This document shows positions 19,290-30,400 of a stretch of DNA of 64,000 nucleotides, piece after piece (position 1 is the first letter of the stretch; every line of letters starts with the position of its first letter). Under the pieces are notes generated by a model that saw only the letters and a list, made by a program, of their open reading frames with translations, did no database searches and was not told the DNA's origin. The position numbers were made by a program, and so were the translations under genes. Origin of the DNA: Sabellastarte sp. h YS-2021 (Eukaryota > Annelida > Polychaeta > Sabellida > Sabellidae); NCBI GenBank assembly GCA_964017235.1, contig OZ024934.1, positions 90,114,706 to 90,178,705 on the forward strand, in the 5' to 3' direction.

Positions 19290-21122
19290 AGAAAAAAGAA
19301 TTAGTCGGATATTGGGACACTCAGCTGATTGGTTTGTTGCAATTTGGCTTTCCTTTAGATTTTAATAGGAATTTACCTCTAAAATGGGAAGGTTCGAATC
19401 ATAAGTCTGCAACTATTGTTGGCCCCTTTGATCAACATCCGTGTCTTGGAGGTCACATTTCACCTTTTCTGACTAGAGAAAAACCTAATTCTGAGAATCG
19501 CAGAGTAATTGTTGACCTTAGTTGGCCACTTGATCACTCTATAAATGCAGGAATTGATAAAGCTTCATATGTGGGTATTGATTTTCAACTCAAACTGCCC
19601 CCCAGATAGCATTCCTCTGTCAGACCGACATTGGCTTTTGGTTGCATGGTCGGCAGATTTTGCCAACATTGGGCCAATGTTGGCCCAATGTCAGCAGTTT
19701 TTGCCACTGTTGGGCCAATGTTGGCCCAATGGTGGCTTGCCAAGCACTACTTAGGTTAGATATTGCTATATTTTGCCAACGTGGGGCCAATGTTGGATTT
19801 TTATTCAAGTTGGCGGCGAGCAATAATAGGGGATTTTGGGAAACTTAGTAAAAAATTATTTATTATAGTATGTGTAAAAATCTTATTTCAGTGAGCCCAC
19901 AAATTGAAACTAGCCATTTAACAATTTTGGACATAAAATAATATTCTCATTATAAATTCACAGTAAAAAGTTGTTTGTGAACATTACAATTTTATCACTG
20001 GATCACTTATGACACTGTTTCACTATATTGTTGATGTTTGGTCCTGTGACTTATCAGGGATTCCCTTAACTAAGATCTTCCCGCAATCTGTCAATCACTT
20101 GCCTTCTGTTAAACAATGACCACATAACACCAAGCTGCAATCTGATTGGCTGATGCTATACAATGAGTAGAAGTTTTACCAGTGACTTGCTGACATTGAG
20201 CAAACGTCTCCTCCGCCGGCCAAAAAGCCATTTGGCCAATGTTGGCTGCCAACGTCGGACCGACAGATGTGCCAACATTCAGCCAACGTTGGTCCAACGT
20301 CAGAATGCTATCTGGGGACCACTATTGATCATATTACTGATCAGTTAAAAGCTTTAGGCAGAGGTTGTCATTTGTACAAAATAGATATCTCAAGAGCATT
20401 TAGGCATATCAAAGTAGATCCATTAGATTATGACATTTTGGGTCTCTCCTGGCATCACGTCTGCGTTGATACCTGTGTTGCTTTTGGGACAAAACATGCT
20501 TCCCAAATTTTTCAGCGTTGCAGTGACACTGTGCATTATATTATGCGTCAAAATGGCCACAGGATAGTGGGATACATTGATGATTATGTCGGGTTTAGCG
20601 TCCCGTCTGAAGCAAGTGCTTCTTTTTAAATTCTTATATGATTTACTTGGTCCCCTAGGTCTTACTATAAGCAGCAATAAACTAATTCCTCCTAGCACTA
20701 AGGATACTTGCCTAGGTATTGAAGTTGATACTGTGGCTGGATCCGTCTCCATCCCTGAAGAAAAATTGCAAAAAATGAGTGAACTTGTACATGAATGGGT
20801 TGGGAAACAACACTTTACAAAAAGACAACTTCAATCCCTTTTAGCTTACATTTTGTACATACATAAATGTGTAAAACCCACTATGATATTCCTAAATCAC
20901 ATGTTGCAAGTGTTAAGAAATGCTCATAACAGTAGTCGCAATGCGCTGGATCACAACTTTTACAGGGGCCTTAGGTGGTTCCAGACCTTTCTAAAAAAAT
21001 CAATGGCATTGCCTTTTATGACCACAAACCAGATGCATCTAGATGCTTATTTGCAAGGGTTGGGAGGTGTACTTAACAACATGGTTTATCATCTGCCCAT
21101 CCCTTTGAGGTATCAAAATTAA
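19290..21122 (+). pseudogene. reverse transcriptase of DIRS-like element 2, interrupted
   Basis: The N-terminal part at 19290-19599 has LVGYWDTQLI, FGFPLDFNRN, SPFLTREKP and VIVDLSWP. After the MITE, the frame resumes at 20318 with KIDISRAFRHIKVDPLDYD, FGTKHASQIFQ and the YIDDYVGF box near 20570. A frameshift near 20610 leads to the thumb frame (LTISSNKLIPP, LGIEVDTV) ending at 21122. RNase H fragments follow in pieces: LDAYLQGLG, LEMINILVAV and an ADLLSR box, with several stops to about 21420. Confidence 0.8.
19600..20317. mobile_element. MITE inserted in the RT of DIRS-like element 2
   Basis: The termini are perfect 15-bp inverted repeats: CCCCAGATAGCATTC at 19600-19614 and its complement at 20303-20317. 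Both arms are packed with GGCCAATGTTGG and GCCAACGTTGG motifs in both orientations. The flanking RT reads LKL before and TIDHI after, so the insertion is precisely within the LPTID block. There is no ORF. The superfamily is not certain. Confidence 0.85.
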
Positions 21123-21480
21123 GATATCATGCACTTAGAAATGATCAACATATTGGTTGCTGTAAAATTATTTGGAGTCCACTGGAAAAACAAGTGAGTA
21201 AAGATCTTTGTGATAATATGGCAGTTATGTGTGTACTGTAGTCAGGCAAGACCAGAGACCCCTATATGGCTGCCTATGCCAGAAATATCTGGCTGTGATC
21301 TGCAAGTTATGATATTGAGTTTGAGTTTGTACATATTAGTGACAAAACTAATGTAATAGCTGATTTGTTGTCTAGGTGGGACCAGTCTGACAAAGTAACA
21401 AAATTGTATGATCTGGTTCCTCATGCTGTTGGTATAATGTGTTGCTAGGTCACATTGACCTTAATAATGATATGTAACTG

Positions 21481-22430
21481 ATGCTATACTTTGTTGTAGG
21501 TCACCCCAGATTTAAGGGTCTGACAGAGAAAGCTTTATCAAGATTGAATTCTGCCTTCAGACCAAGCACTCAGGTTGCCTACTCCTCAATGTTCAGGGTC
21601 TTCGTGGCGTTCTGTTGTCACATGGGTATTTTGATGTCAAACGTAAATGTCAATGTTGTGTTGGACTTTTAGAATGTTTAAATGTAAATGGTGTTTCTGC
21701 TAACATGTTTAGCAATCGTGTGTCTGCTATAAAAGCCATATTTGTAATTTTTGGCCTTCCCATGAAGTGTTTAGAAAGTAAAAGGATCCATTATTATGTC
21801 AAGTCACTCAAAATCAACCGACAACTTAGCATCACTAGGTGCAACATTGTTAGTATTGAAGATTTATATTCCCTGGTTACCTACTGTGATCAATTATACA
21901 TGGGCCAAGTTTTCAAGGCCTATTTGTTATGGCTTTCTTGTGGTTATTTCAACTCTCAAACCTGTGCCCTTTATTCGTTTGACACTTTTGACTTTACCAG
22001 GCATTTTATCTGCAGGTGGTATATTTTTCCAATGTAACATGCTCAAAGTCCTTTTAAAATGGTCAAAAACTATTCAGTAACGTGATAAAATAAAAATTAT
22101 TTCATTGCCTGGTCCTGGGAGAGCAAAAATCTGTCATATTAGAGCAATAAGAAAGCTTTTCACTGTGTACTTTCCCATCAAAAATCAACCATTGTTTCAG
22201 TACAAATATCCTTCAGGATGGAAGGTCCTCATTGACTCTAAAGCCAGGAAAACTTTGACTTATCTTAATATCAAACTAGGCTATCCAACCCATTATTTTA
22301 CGTTTCATTAATTTTGAAGAGCTGGTGCTTCATTGGCTTTTGCCATTCATGTCCCTCTTCAACAAATAAAGTTTCAAGGTGCTTGGTCTTCAGACTGTGT
22401 CTGGTTCTTACATACATTCAAATCCAGATA
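21481..22430 (+). pseudogene. tyrosine recombinase of DIRS-like element 2, degenerate
   Basis: The core-binding domain is readable (STQVAYSSMFRVFVAF, then SNRVSAIKAIF). The catalytic part is eroded: the box II region reads FTFH, then a stop, and RAGASLAFAIHVPL only after a frame change; the usual HGTW has become QGAW. No catalytic activity is possible. Confidence 0.65.
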
Positions 22431-22500
22431 ATGCTTCTCAAGTAGCAACTACTTTTTCTCGCTTCTGCGCTATGTAAATCTAGCCTATATTCCAAAAATG

Positions 22501-22750
22501 CTTGTTTGGTTTTGAGGTACTCTTATAATGTACCCTTACAAAATTTTTACTGTCATATAATGTACTTGTGTTCAAACTTTTTCTAGATTCTTATCCCTGG
22601 TCACCCTGATTTATTATTGTTTTGGGTACTTTTGGGTTGAGTTTACTTGGGTGATCCGGTGTCCTGTCAGTTGTAAATTGACTTTCTCTTATATATGCAA
22701 CATATGCAACATTGATTCTATTGATTCCCAAATACATTGGGTAAAATCAT
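22501..22750 (+). other. AT-rich 3' region of DIRS-like element 2
   Basis: No coding signal. Scattered GGTCACC and GGGTACTTT motifs hint at the 3' end of the element, but the terminus is unclear. Confidence 0.3.
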
Positions 22751-22751
22751 T

Positions 22752-23030
22752 TTCACATATGTAATTATACAAATTATCATGTATTTATTCGGATTATTTA
22801 ATGATTGAATGTTAAATATGTGTTTATCTTATGTATCTATATTTGTAAACAGATATTATCACGTATAAAATTATGGTTCTCAAAAAATCAATAATGTCAC
22901 ATATGTAATTCCAGAAATTATCATGTATATTTTGGATCATGTAATGACTAAATGTTAAATCTGTGTTATATTATGTATTCTTATTTTGTGGATATATTTT
23001 CACGCATGAAATTATGGTTCTCATAGTTGT
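22752..23030 (+). repeat. 144-bp tandem duplication
   Basis: CACATATGTAATT starts at 22754 and again at 22898. Each copy continues through ATTATCATGTAT, GTTAAAT, and AAATTATGGTTCTCA. The copies differ at several positions, so the duplication is not recent. Confidence 0.75.
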
Positions 23031-23170
23031 CTTAATCTACTGTGTAATCTCTAACATCTTCTGTGTATCTATCATGGACATGTAAAAATGACTGTAGTTT
23101 TAGTAATTGTATATCATATTACTTGTTATTGTACAATAAATATGATTTCCCTCTGTCTGTTGTGTGGCTG

Positions 23171-23198
23171 TTTTTTTTTTTTTTTTTTTTTTTTGTTT

Positions 23199-23229
<31 letters not shown>

Positions 23230-23234
23230 GGGGG
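23171..23234 (+). repeat. homopolymer tract T24-G-T13-G26
   Basis: A long T run is followed directly by a long G run. Such junctions are prone to sequencing and assembly error, so the exact lengths are doubtful. The open frame across it is meaningless. Confidence 0.85.
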
Positions 23235-24418
23235 TCATTGGGGGATTGTCTCTGAAGATTTATTCTTTCAGAGTCATGGCTATATTTCCAAATTGAAGCC
23301 AGACATCCTTTCTATGTGAACTGGTAAGCCTTTGACATATCGTGCTGAAACTATTTTTCTTACTGTCAACTTATTTAACCAATGAATCAAAACGAAACTT
23401 AATATTCAAATATGGTTATATTTTCAAAAAAGCAGGCAAATGAAATTTGATGCAATATATGGAATTACTTTTTATCACTAAAAATTTTGCACTTTTCTTG
23501 AAACTTATTAATTTAACCAGGTTTAGTTTACTGTTTTGTTGTCTCCGTGTCATTTGTCAATGTGTCAATTACATGTTGCGATGCTGTATATATCTTGTCG
23601 TATGTATGTGAGTGATTATAACTCTGACTGAACATTATGTGTGGTGATGTTATTATACAAGGGTAGAGGGACCGGGCAACGAATTATGCAAAAAGTTCTC
23701 ACGCCTAACTCAAACTGAAGATTTAGCATCCACATTACAGGAGGGGTGAGATGCCCCACTAATAGAAAATTAGCAATTCTGCGGACCTAATCATTTACCC
23801 CAAATGTCTGTTTGTTAGCAGGATTACACAAATCTTAAAAAATCTTCCTAAAAATTCAGAAAATGGGTATTTTTCCAACTTAGATCCCATTAAATTAAGA
23901 GAGTGATCTAAACACCATCTGGATACAATGGATTTTGCCATTTACTTATTATTTCTTGCCTTGGAGAAGGTATTATTTTCTGTGTGCTCTTGTGTTAGCA
24001 AGACTGTGTGGGCAGTGCTGCTGAAGTATTGGACATTCTACCTGTTTACACATGTTAACTGGAACCGCAAATGTTGTTTCACTACTCTTGTGCTTTAAAT
24101 GTGAAAAATTGATCAAATACATTGGCCTTTATCACTTAAATTAAAGCAATATATTATAGTAATAAATAAAATGACCTAGCAAACAAATACCCTAATAACT
24201 GTATCGCTTGCTTGTGACAGTTGGTGAATAAAGGTAATATCATCTTACTATTGGTAGTCATATTTGAATGATAAATGGTAATTGGCTTAATTTAGTTTTA
24301 ATGTATATTCAATATGATACCAGAGGTTATAACTGGCAAGTCATTTTACCTACAATTCTACATTTTATGGGCGGTTGTCTTACCAACCTCACCTGAAATG
24401 TTTGGAGTGATAAATTTT
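23235..24418 (+). other. upstream flank of gene B with an old interspersed repeat
   Basis: At 23875-24000 the sequence CTTAGATCCCATTAAATT, then CACCATCTGGATA and a TGTGCTCTTG end, belongs to the repeat family also seen at 49565, 53790 and 57590 (here inverted with respect to 53790). No exon was recognised before the gene B start, and no clear TATA box. Confidence 0.4.
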
Positions 24419-24473
24419 ATGTTGTATCTGCTTACTGTGCTGTTACTGCTAGGACTATGTCCTGCTCAGCTTT
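24419..24473 (+). CDS. gene B exon 1, signal peptide
   Basis: The ATG opens 18 codons of a hydrophobic leader, then a split codon (phase 1) and donor gtaagt. T plus TA of exon 2 gives Leu. This is the only start that supplies a signal peptide in the correct phase. Confidence 0.75.
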
Positions 24474-27400
24474 GTAAGTGTTCTTATTAGATGTAGAAAT
24501 CAAATACATAATTACAACAATAAGATTTGTACTTTATTTATTCTAATTCCTTCTTATGTGATATGAACAAGACGTAAGCTGATAGAATGAAGGCTGAAAT
24601 TGTAACCTTTTTGTCGTTGGTAACCATTTGGGTAGTGAATACATGACAGGTAAAAACATTTATGTGGCAAATAAAAGAGGTACAGTAATAATGAGGGGAC
24701 AACTAGAGGGTTGTTCTATATTCTCATGTTAATTAGTATAAGTAACACAATAAAGTTCCAGAAGTTTGAATTTTACTCAAGGGTTAAAACATCACTGCAT
24801 TGCCACAAGCTGCTCTGATTTTAAACAAACCACTTTTATTCAGGCAACTGTGAAGACCTTTAAAATGGCAACCCATTTTTGATTGTGACCTAGTGCCTTT
24901 TAAGCAAACTGTTTGTACCTCTGTTGGCCGGCTAGTTATCGATCAACACTGATACAGAGCAACACAAGTCTGAAAAGGTTTTCAGTCTACACGCAGGAGA
25001 CATGAGTGGTAGGTACACTAGAATTTATGACTGGCAACAAAAACAAATTCCATGCCAGGTACATCCACCTGGCCTAGAACTCATATGGTCATCCAAGTAC
25101 TCATGTAGCCCATTGCTGCTCAACTTCAGTGATGAGATGGATACTCCTCACACTACGCCACAATTCATGAATGTCCGGTGATAAAAAACAACTTATCAGT
25201 AGAAGCACGAACCTTGCTAGAGATTATGCTTTAAAAAAGCTCCAACATCCATTTTTTGGTAATAAAATGAAAACTTTTAGGTTTTATAATATTGGAATGG
25301 TTTACTGCCATCTACTATTGCTCGTCTTTTTCCACTCTTGATATTGTTGTTACATTTTTTTGTTTTAGTAACAACAACAACGAAAGAATCTTGCAACAGT
25401 TGCTGTAAACCAAATGGTGCTGTCTATGATGAATGCTACAAGGGCTGTGAGTTTTGTTACTTATTCTTTGTTACTTTTTATTATGTGCCAATTTCCTCCT
25501 TTGATTGATACAGCATAATCATTTATTTATCATTAAATTCAAATATGACTTTTATAGCGCTTAATCTCTGAAAGGTGCAAAACATAGTTGCCTCAATAGC
25601 GTACGTTAAAAACCCATTTATATGGGGACATAGAAGGGGTCAGCAACCACGGAAACATAAGATAGGAACAGGAACTAAGATGGATAAGCTTTGGAGAATG
25701 TTTATATTTTGCTGATTTATCCATACCAATGAAATTAACCGTGTGAATTTAGTTTGCAATGAATACTACAACACTGAAATCCTCAATTACAATCAGAAAC
25801 AAACGACCATGGATAATATGAAGTGTCTTTCATTACACTGTTTGTTGATGTACTAATAGGAGATCTCCAGGATATTTTGATTTTGCTTTTAACAGTCAAT
25901 TAACATGGACAACAATAATTCAAAATATATTTTGGAACACTGTGCATAAGTATTTAGTATTATTCATTTTTGTGTGTTTTAATTATTTAATGAAGTTTAA
26001 TACATATCAGATTATGAGCCGAAGAAATGGCTACGTTATTTATCGAAGTTGAAAGTTGGGCTTTTACGTCGCATTCGACAGCCAGGGAGATATTAGGACA
26101 GGTCCTCAAAATTTGTCATTTGTGAGAGTCAAACCCACACAGAGGTGACAGCCTGCGATTAGATGTCAAACCTGCTAACCACTAGGCTACAGTGGACCTC
26201 TACTTATCGTCACTACAATTATCAAATATTTTGATCAGTAACAAGATTTATATCTGTGTAACACAGAAAATATAAAGATGTCGTTTATATTAAATGGAAA
26301 AATAATTTTATCAAAGTTGATACTTGTTCATCTGACGTTTATAGTTATTATAATTTCAAAATTATAATGTATTATCCCTCTCGTCCCAGTGTAGAGTGGC
26401 CGCTTATGAATTGATATTTCCATATAATTAACAAAAATTAACATGATTATAAACAACATGCAAACTATATCTCTCGGCCAAATATATTTATTCCAGTAAT
26501 AAAAACATTGCATTTTAATACTTAGCAGAGAAATGTGAAAGTATGTATGTTAAAAATGTGTATGAAGTATATGAAAGTACGTGAAATTCTTTACACATTT
26601 GATCTCCCTTCATACAAAATTTGCACTCATTTTGAATTGTTTAGTCTTACTTTTTAAAGGGTGACACCCAATGTATAATGCCACAACCCACTGTATTAAT
26701 GCACATTGCTTTCTGTTTCAGGTTCTGGTGATGGTGAATTCAGCATCATAGGTAAACTTTTACAGTGATATGAGTTGCCATTATTACCACAGTCTCTTCT
26801 TGAAGACGGTAAAACATTGCAATATGATATGATTTATTTAATATGTATGCTTTCGTATTTAGACAGATAAACTACATGACATGTAAACATTACAGTTACA
26901 CACAAAAAACCACTAAGCCTAGGAAGGTAATTTTACTCGAGAAGTTATGTGATAATTCTTGATTATCAGTGAAGCCGGACCAAAACCCTCTCAGAGACCC
27001 AATGTGCAATCCATTAAGGACTTCTGTTGGATTGCATAGGGTCTACATTCACAATGAAATTACACCAGGGCACTTCAACAGAGAATCTTTTTTAAGTCTT
27101 TGAAAAAGTCATAAATGGTATAAATACAATTTTGGAGGGTGGAGTTTAGCCAAGAGTTAAAAAGTGATGGTTGATAATGCAACAGCATTATAATACCATG
27201 TTCCCACTGTCAGGAATTTGCCTCGCTACCACCACGAGTCTACAGTCTCTGACATCCTTTTACTAGTCCTAAACTGTGACCAGTTTCCCCACTTTTTCAA
27301 AATGGCCAGTTGTGGGAGTCTGTGGACTTATTAATCAGCTTGGTCTTTTCTATGACATACAGAGGGAAAATGTATCAGGGTATACGGCCCAGTTGGAGGC

Positions 27401-30400
27401 GATGGTGGAACTTTTGAAACAGATGAAAACCTATTCTTTGACAATGGTACCATAACTGCTATACACATCAGAGCTGGTGCCTTACATCGACTGGTGAGTG
27501 AATTATCTACAGCATGATAACTTTTATATATACAGAGTCAGCTAACTCCAAATTTTTGTGATCATTTTTATGCCACAAGAGAGTTTCTTTATCCACCACT
27601 TTGCTTCAATGATAAGTACAGTTAGTGCATATTTTCAAAAAGGCAACAAAAATTATCATAATCATGTCCATAGTTACAGGTACTAGCTAAAATAACAATT
27701 ATTTAGGCGAGAGCTCACAATTCTCGAGATTACCTTATTTTTCTTTTTTTATTTTTAAATTTTGTCACTGGACTTTCATGAATTGTGGCATATCGTGATG
27801 AGTAGCCATCTCATCACTGAAGTTTAGTAGTGATCGGCAATGTTTTATGTGACTGTAACAATGTATCTGACTTGGACTTGTTTTTGTTGCCATACTTTAA
27901 TCAATTCTAGTGCACTACTTGTGTCTCTGATGGCTTTGCGGATGCCGGAAGTAGACCGAAGCACCGTTTGATCTTGTTTAGCCATTTGTCACATTAAAAT
28001 TTTCTGTTTTTTCTTGCATAGATTATAATTCAACAAAACAACCGCACAAGTCTGTAAAAGTACCTGACGGTGGGAACATCATTTATTGAATCTGCTATCT
28101 GCTGTCTGTATAAATGGCAATCCAATCAAATATCTTGGAGAAAATATCCAACTCGGTCTGATCATACACATCTTTCTCATCGTGTATAAGTGTAGGGAGC
28201 TAACCAACTCGTAATATTTCAGTTCAGATGTTTTTGTTACTTTATTTTCAGCCTTGGCTTCACCTATGGTACACATGTTGGTCCATGTCGAGGGGGGACC
28301 GGTGGAACAGCACACAGCATTTCACTGAACCCTGGTGAATTCATTACACATATCAATGGGACATTGACCCCACACTTTGTGACGTCCATGACCTTGAGCA
28401 GTGTAAGGTTTAGTAGTTTCAAAAAATGTTTTTTTTTATTAATCAATTTTTTTTATTCTGTAAAATTTGTCTCTATATTGTGAGAAATATTGGGAAAAAA
28501 GATTTTTCAAGAACCCTCCATGCCCAGAGATGCAACCTAAGACTACAATGCCCATCAAAACCAAAAGCAAAAACGAATGGATTTTTCTCATTCCACATCA
28601 TGATAATCGCAGATAAACCCCACCAGGTGTGAAACTGTAACTACAATCAGGTAGATTTGGAACTTTGCCTCCAAAAACACAAGTAAACCCAACCTTGTAG
28701 GAAAACATAAGGTCGACCTGATGCAAATGTTTTTAATTATGCTCGTGGACAAACAAACGATAAACAGATGTGATTACAATACCCCCACTCTCCCTTTCAG
28801 GGGTACAGTGGAAAAATATGACACAAAACCTGTGGTGACTGATATGTTGAAAGCTGAGAGATTATTGTTAATGTTCAGAGTTTATTTCTTGCTGAATTGA
28901 GATAAGATTATCTGTACCAATCATAGTTAAAATTGACAACTGTGTGACTCAAAGTTACTGAACAAAAAGTATTATTTTCAGTGTGATGAGCATTGTTTAC
29001 ACTGTGTTACAATGGTTACCATGCCGTCCACTTTGGTAAACATGGGTCTAATATATTTTGGATACATGATTACAATTAGAATCACTGTTCATAAAGTGAA
29101 AGTTTATTAACCATGTGAAAACATCAGTTAGTTTTACAAATTATGGCACGCATGTTGATTGATTTGCAATTACCGATTAGGGCACTCTGGGTTTCGGGGA
29201 GCCCCTAAAGTAATATACCAAATGTGTCTTTACATTTAGTTCACACACACATCCATGTACACCAGACTGCTTATTTGCAAGTCTGATTTGATAGAGTATT
29301 TGTACATAAATAATGGGGTCATCAAACAGAACAATATATAACATATCACACAACTGTCAAACTGGTTGTTTGAGGTGTAAAACTTAAAAGCATTTTAAAA
29401 AGAAAACAGTTATGCATTCCTGGTTTCAATCCAGTGAATTATTCATTACTGATCATAACATATTTTACAGACTTAAACATGATAATCAACAGCCAGAAAA
29501 CTGTAATGTTCCATTCATGGAAAAACTCCCGCTAAATTCCTCAATTTGCTACCTCACATTTTCAGTCATTTTATTATTGTTTGGTTAATCGAAATAAAAT
29601 ACTGGGTGGGATTATACATTTATTTTGAAAATAGTTTAAATGGTTTAATGGTTTAGTATCACTTATTCAGTTATGTGGGATATTATTTAGACATAAAAGC
29701 AAAGTTGATCCCAGATTTATGGCCCATCTTTGCTGAATTCTAAAAGTAACCTGCTCTAGTAAATTATGATTTAACCCATAAACCCAAAAGTAAAATATGC
29801 GGTGACTTGTGTGCATAAATTATGATTCAAGTCAAGAAACAAATGCAAAACCAAAAGTCAGAAATGTTTTGAATTTTTAGTAGAATTTAGTAATCATTAC
29901 CATTAATAAAAAGAAAGCAAAATGGGTAACCATAAAATAAGGGGGAGCCAATGAGCTACCTACATAGGGGTTGAATTTAGAAATTTAAAAGATACAAGAC
30001 CGTAAGCCACAATAAATAATGTTAAGGGGTAAAACAGCAACTTATAGGCATGGAGTTAAATATCATAAAATTTGCTAGTTTTTTCAAATAAAAAACCTGC
30101 GAAGGAAAATCGTCAAGCAGCCAAACTAGGAGCAATAAGCTTCTCCAGATTTATGTCTAGACCTACATCTTGCAAAAGTGTTAATAGAAAGTCGTAAGAC
30201 TGATAAATTTGAGAGGGTAATGCAGTATAAATATCAGGTCGTCAATATATTTCCGCATACCTATGAAAGCATATTGACATATAATATGGCCTATAGCATT
30301 ATTATTATTATTTCTATAGCGTTTTATTATAATTACTCAAAGCGCTTTAACAATGTTATAGAAAACTATTATCATTTTGTAAATAAAATCAACAGTTGTA

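Larger units (their letters stand above)
17765..22500 (+). mobile_element. DIRS/Ngaro-like retrotransposon, copy 2, split by a MITE
   Basis: It has the same gene order as copy 1 but is more decayed and lacks its 5' end, which is replaced by the Harbinger half. Gag-like sequence runs 17773-18500, the linker 18583-19086, RT 19290-21122, RNase H 21040-21420 and recombinase 21481-22430. The RT is interrupted by the element at 19600-20317. Protein similarity to copy 1 is clear but the nucleotide sequence is well diverged, so this is another subfamily. Confidence 0.8.

Noticed and set aside
23063-23296. A 77-residue frame with a poly-Phe and poly-Gly stretch
   Set aside because: It is only the T and G homopolymers read through.
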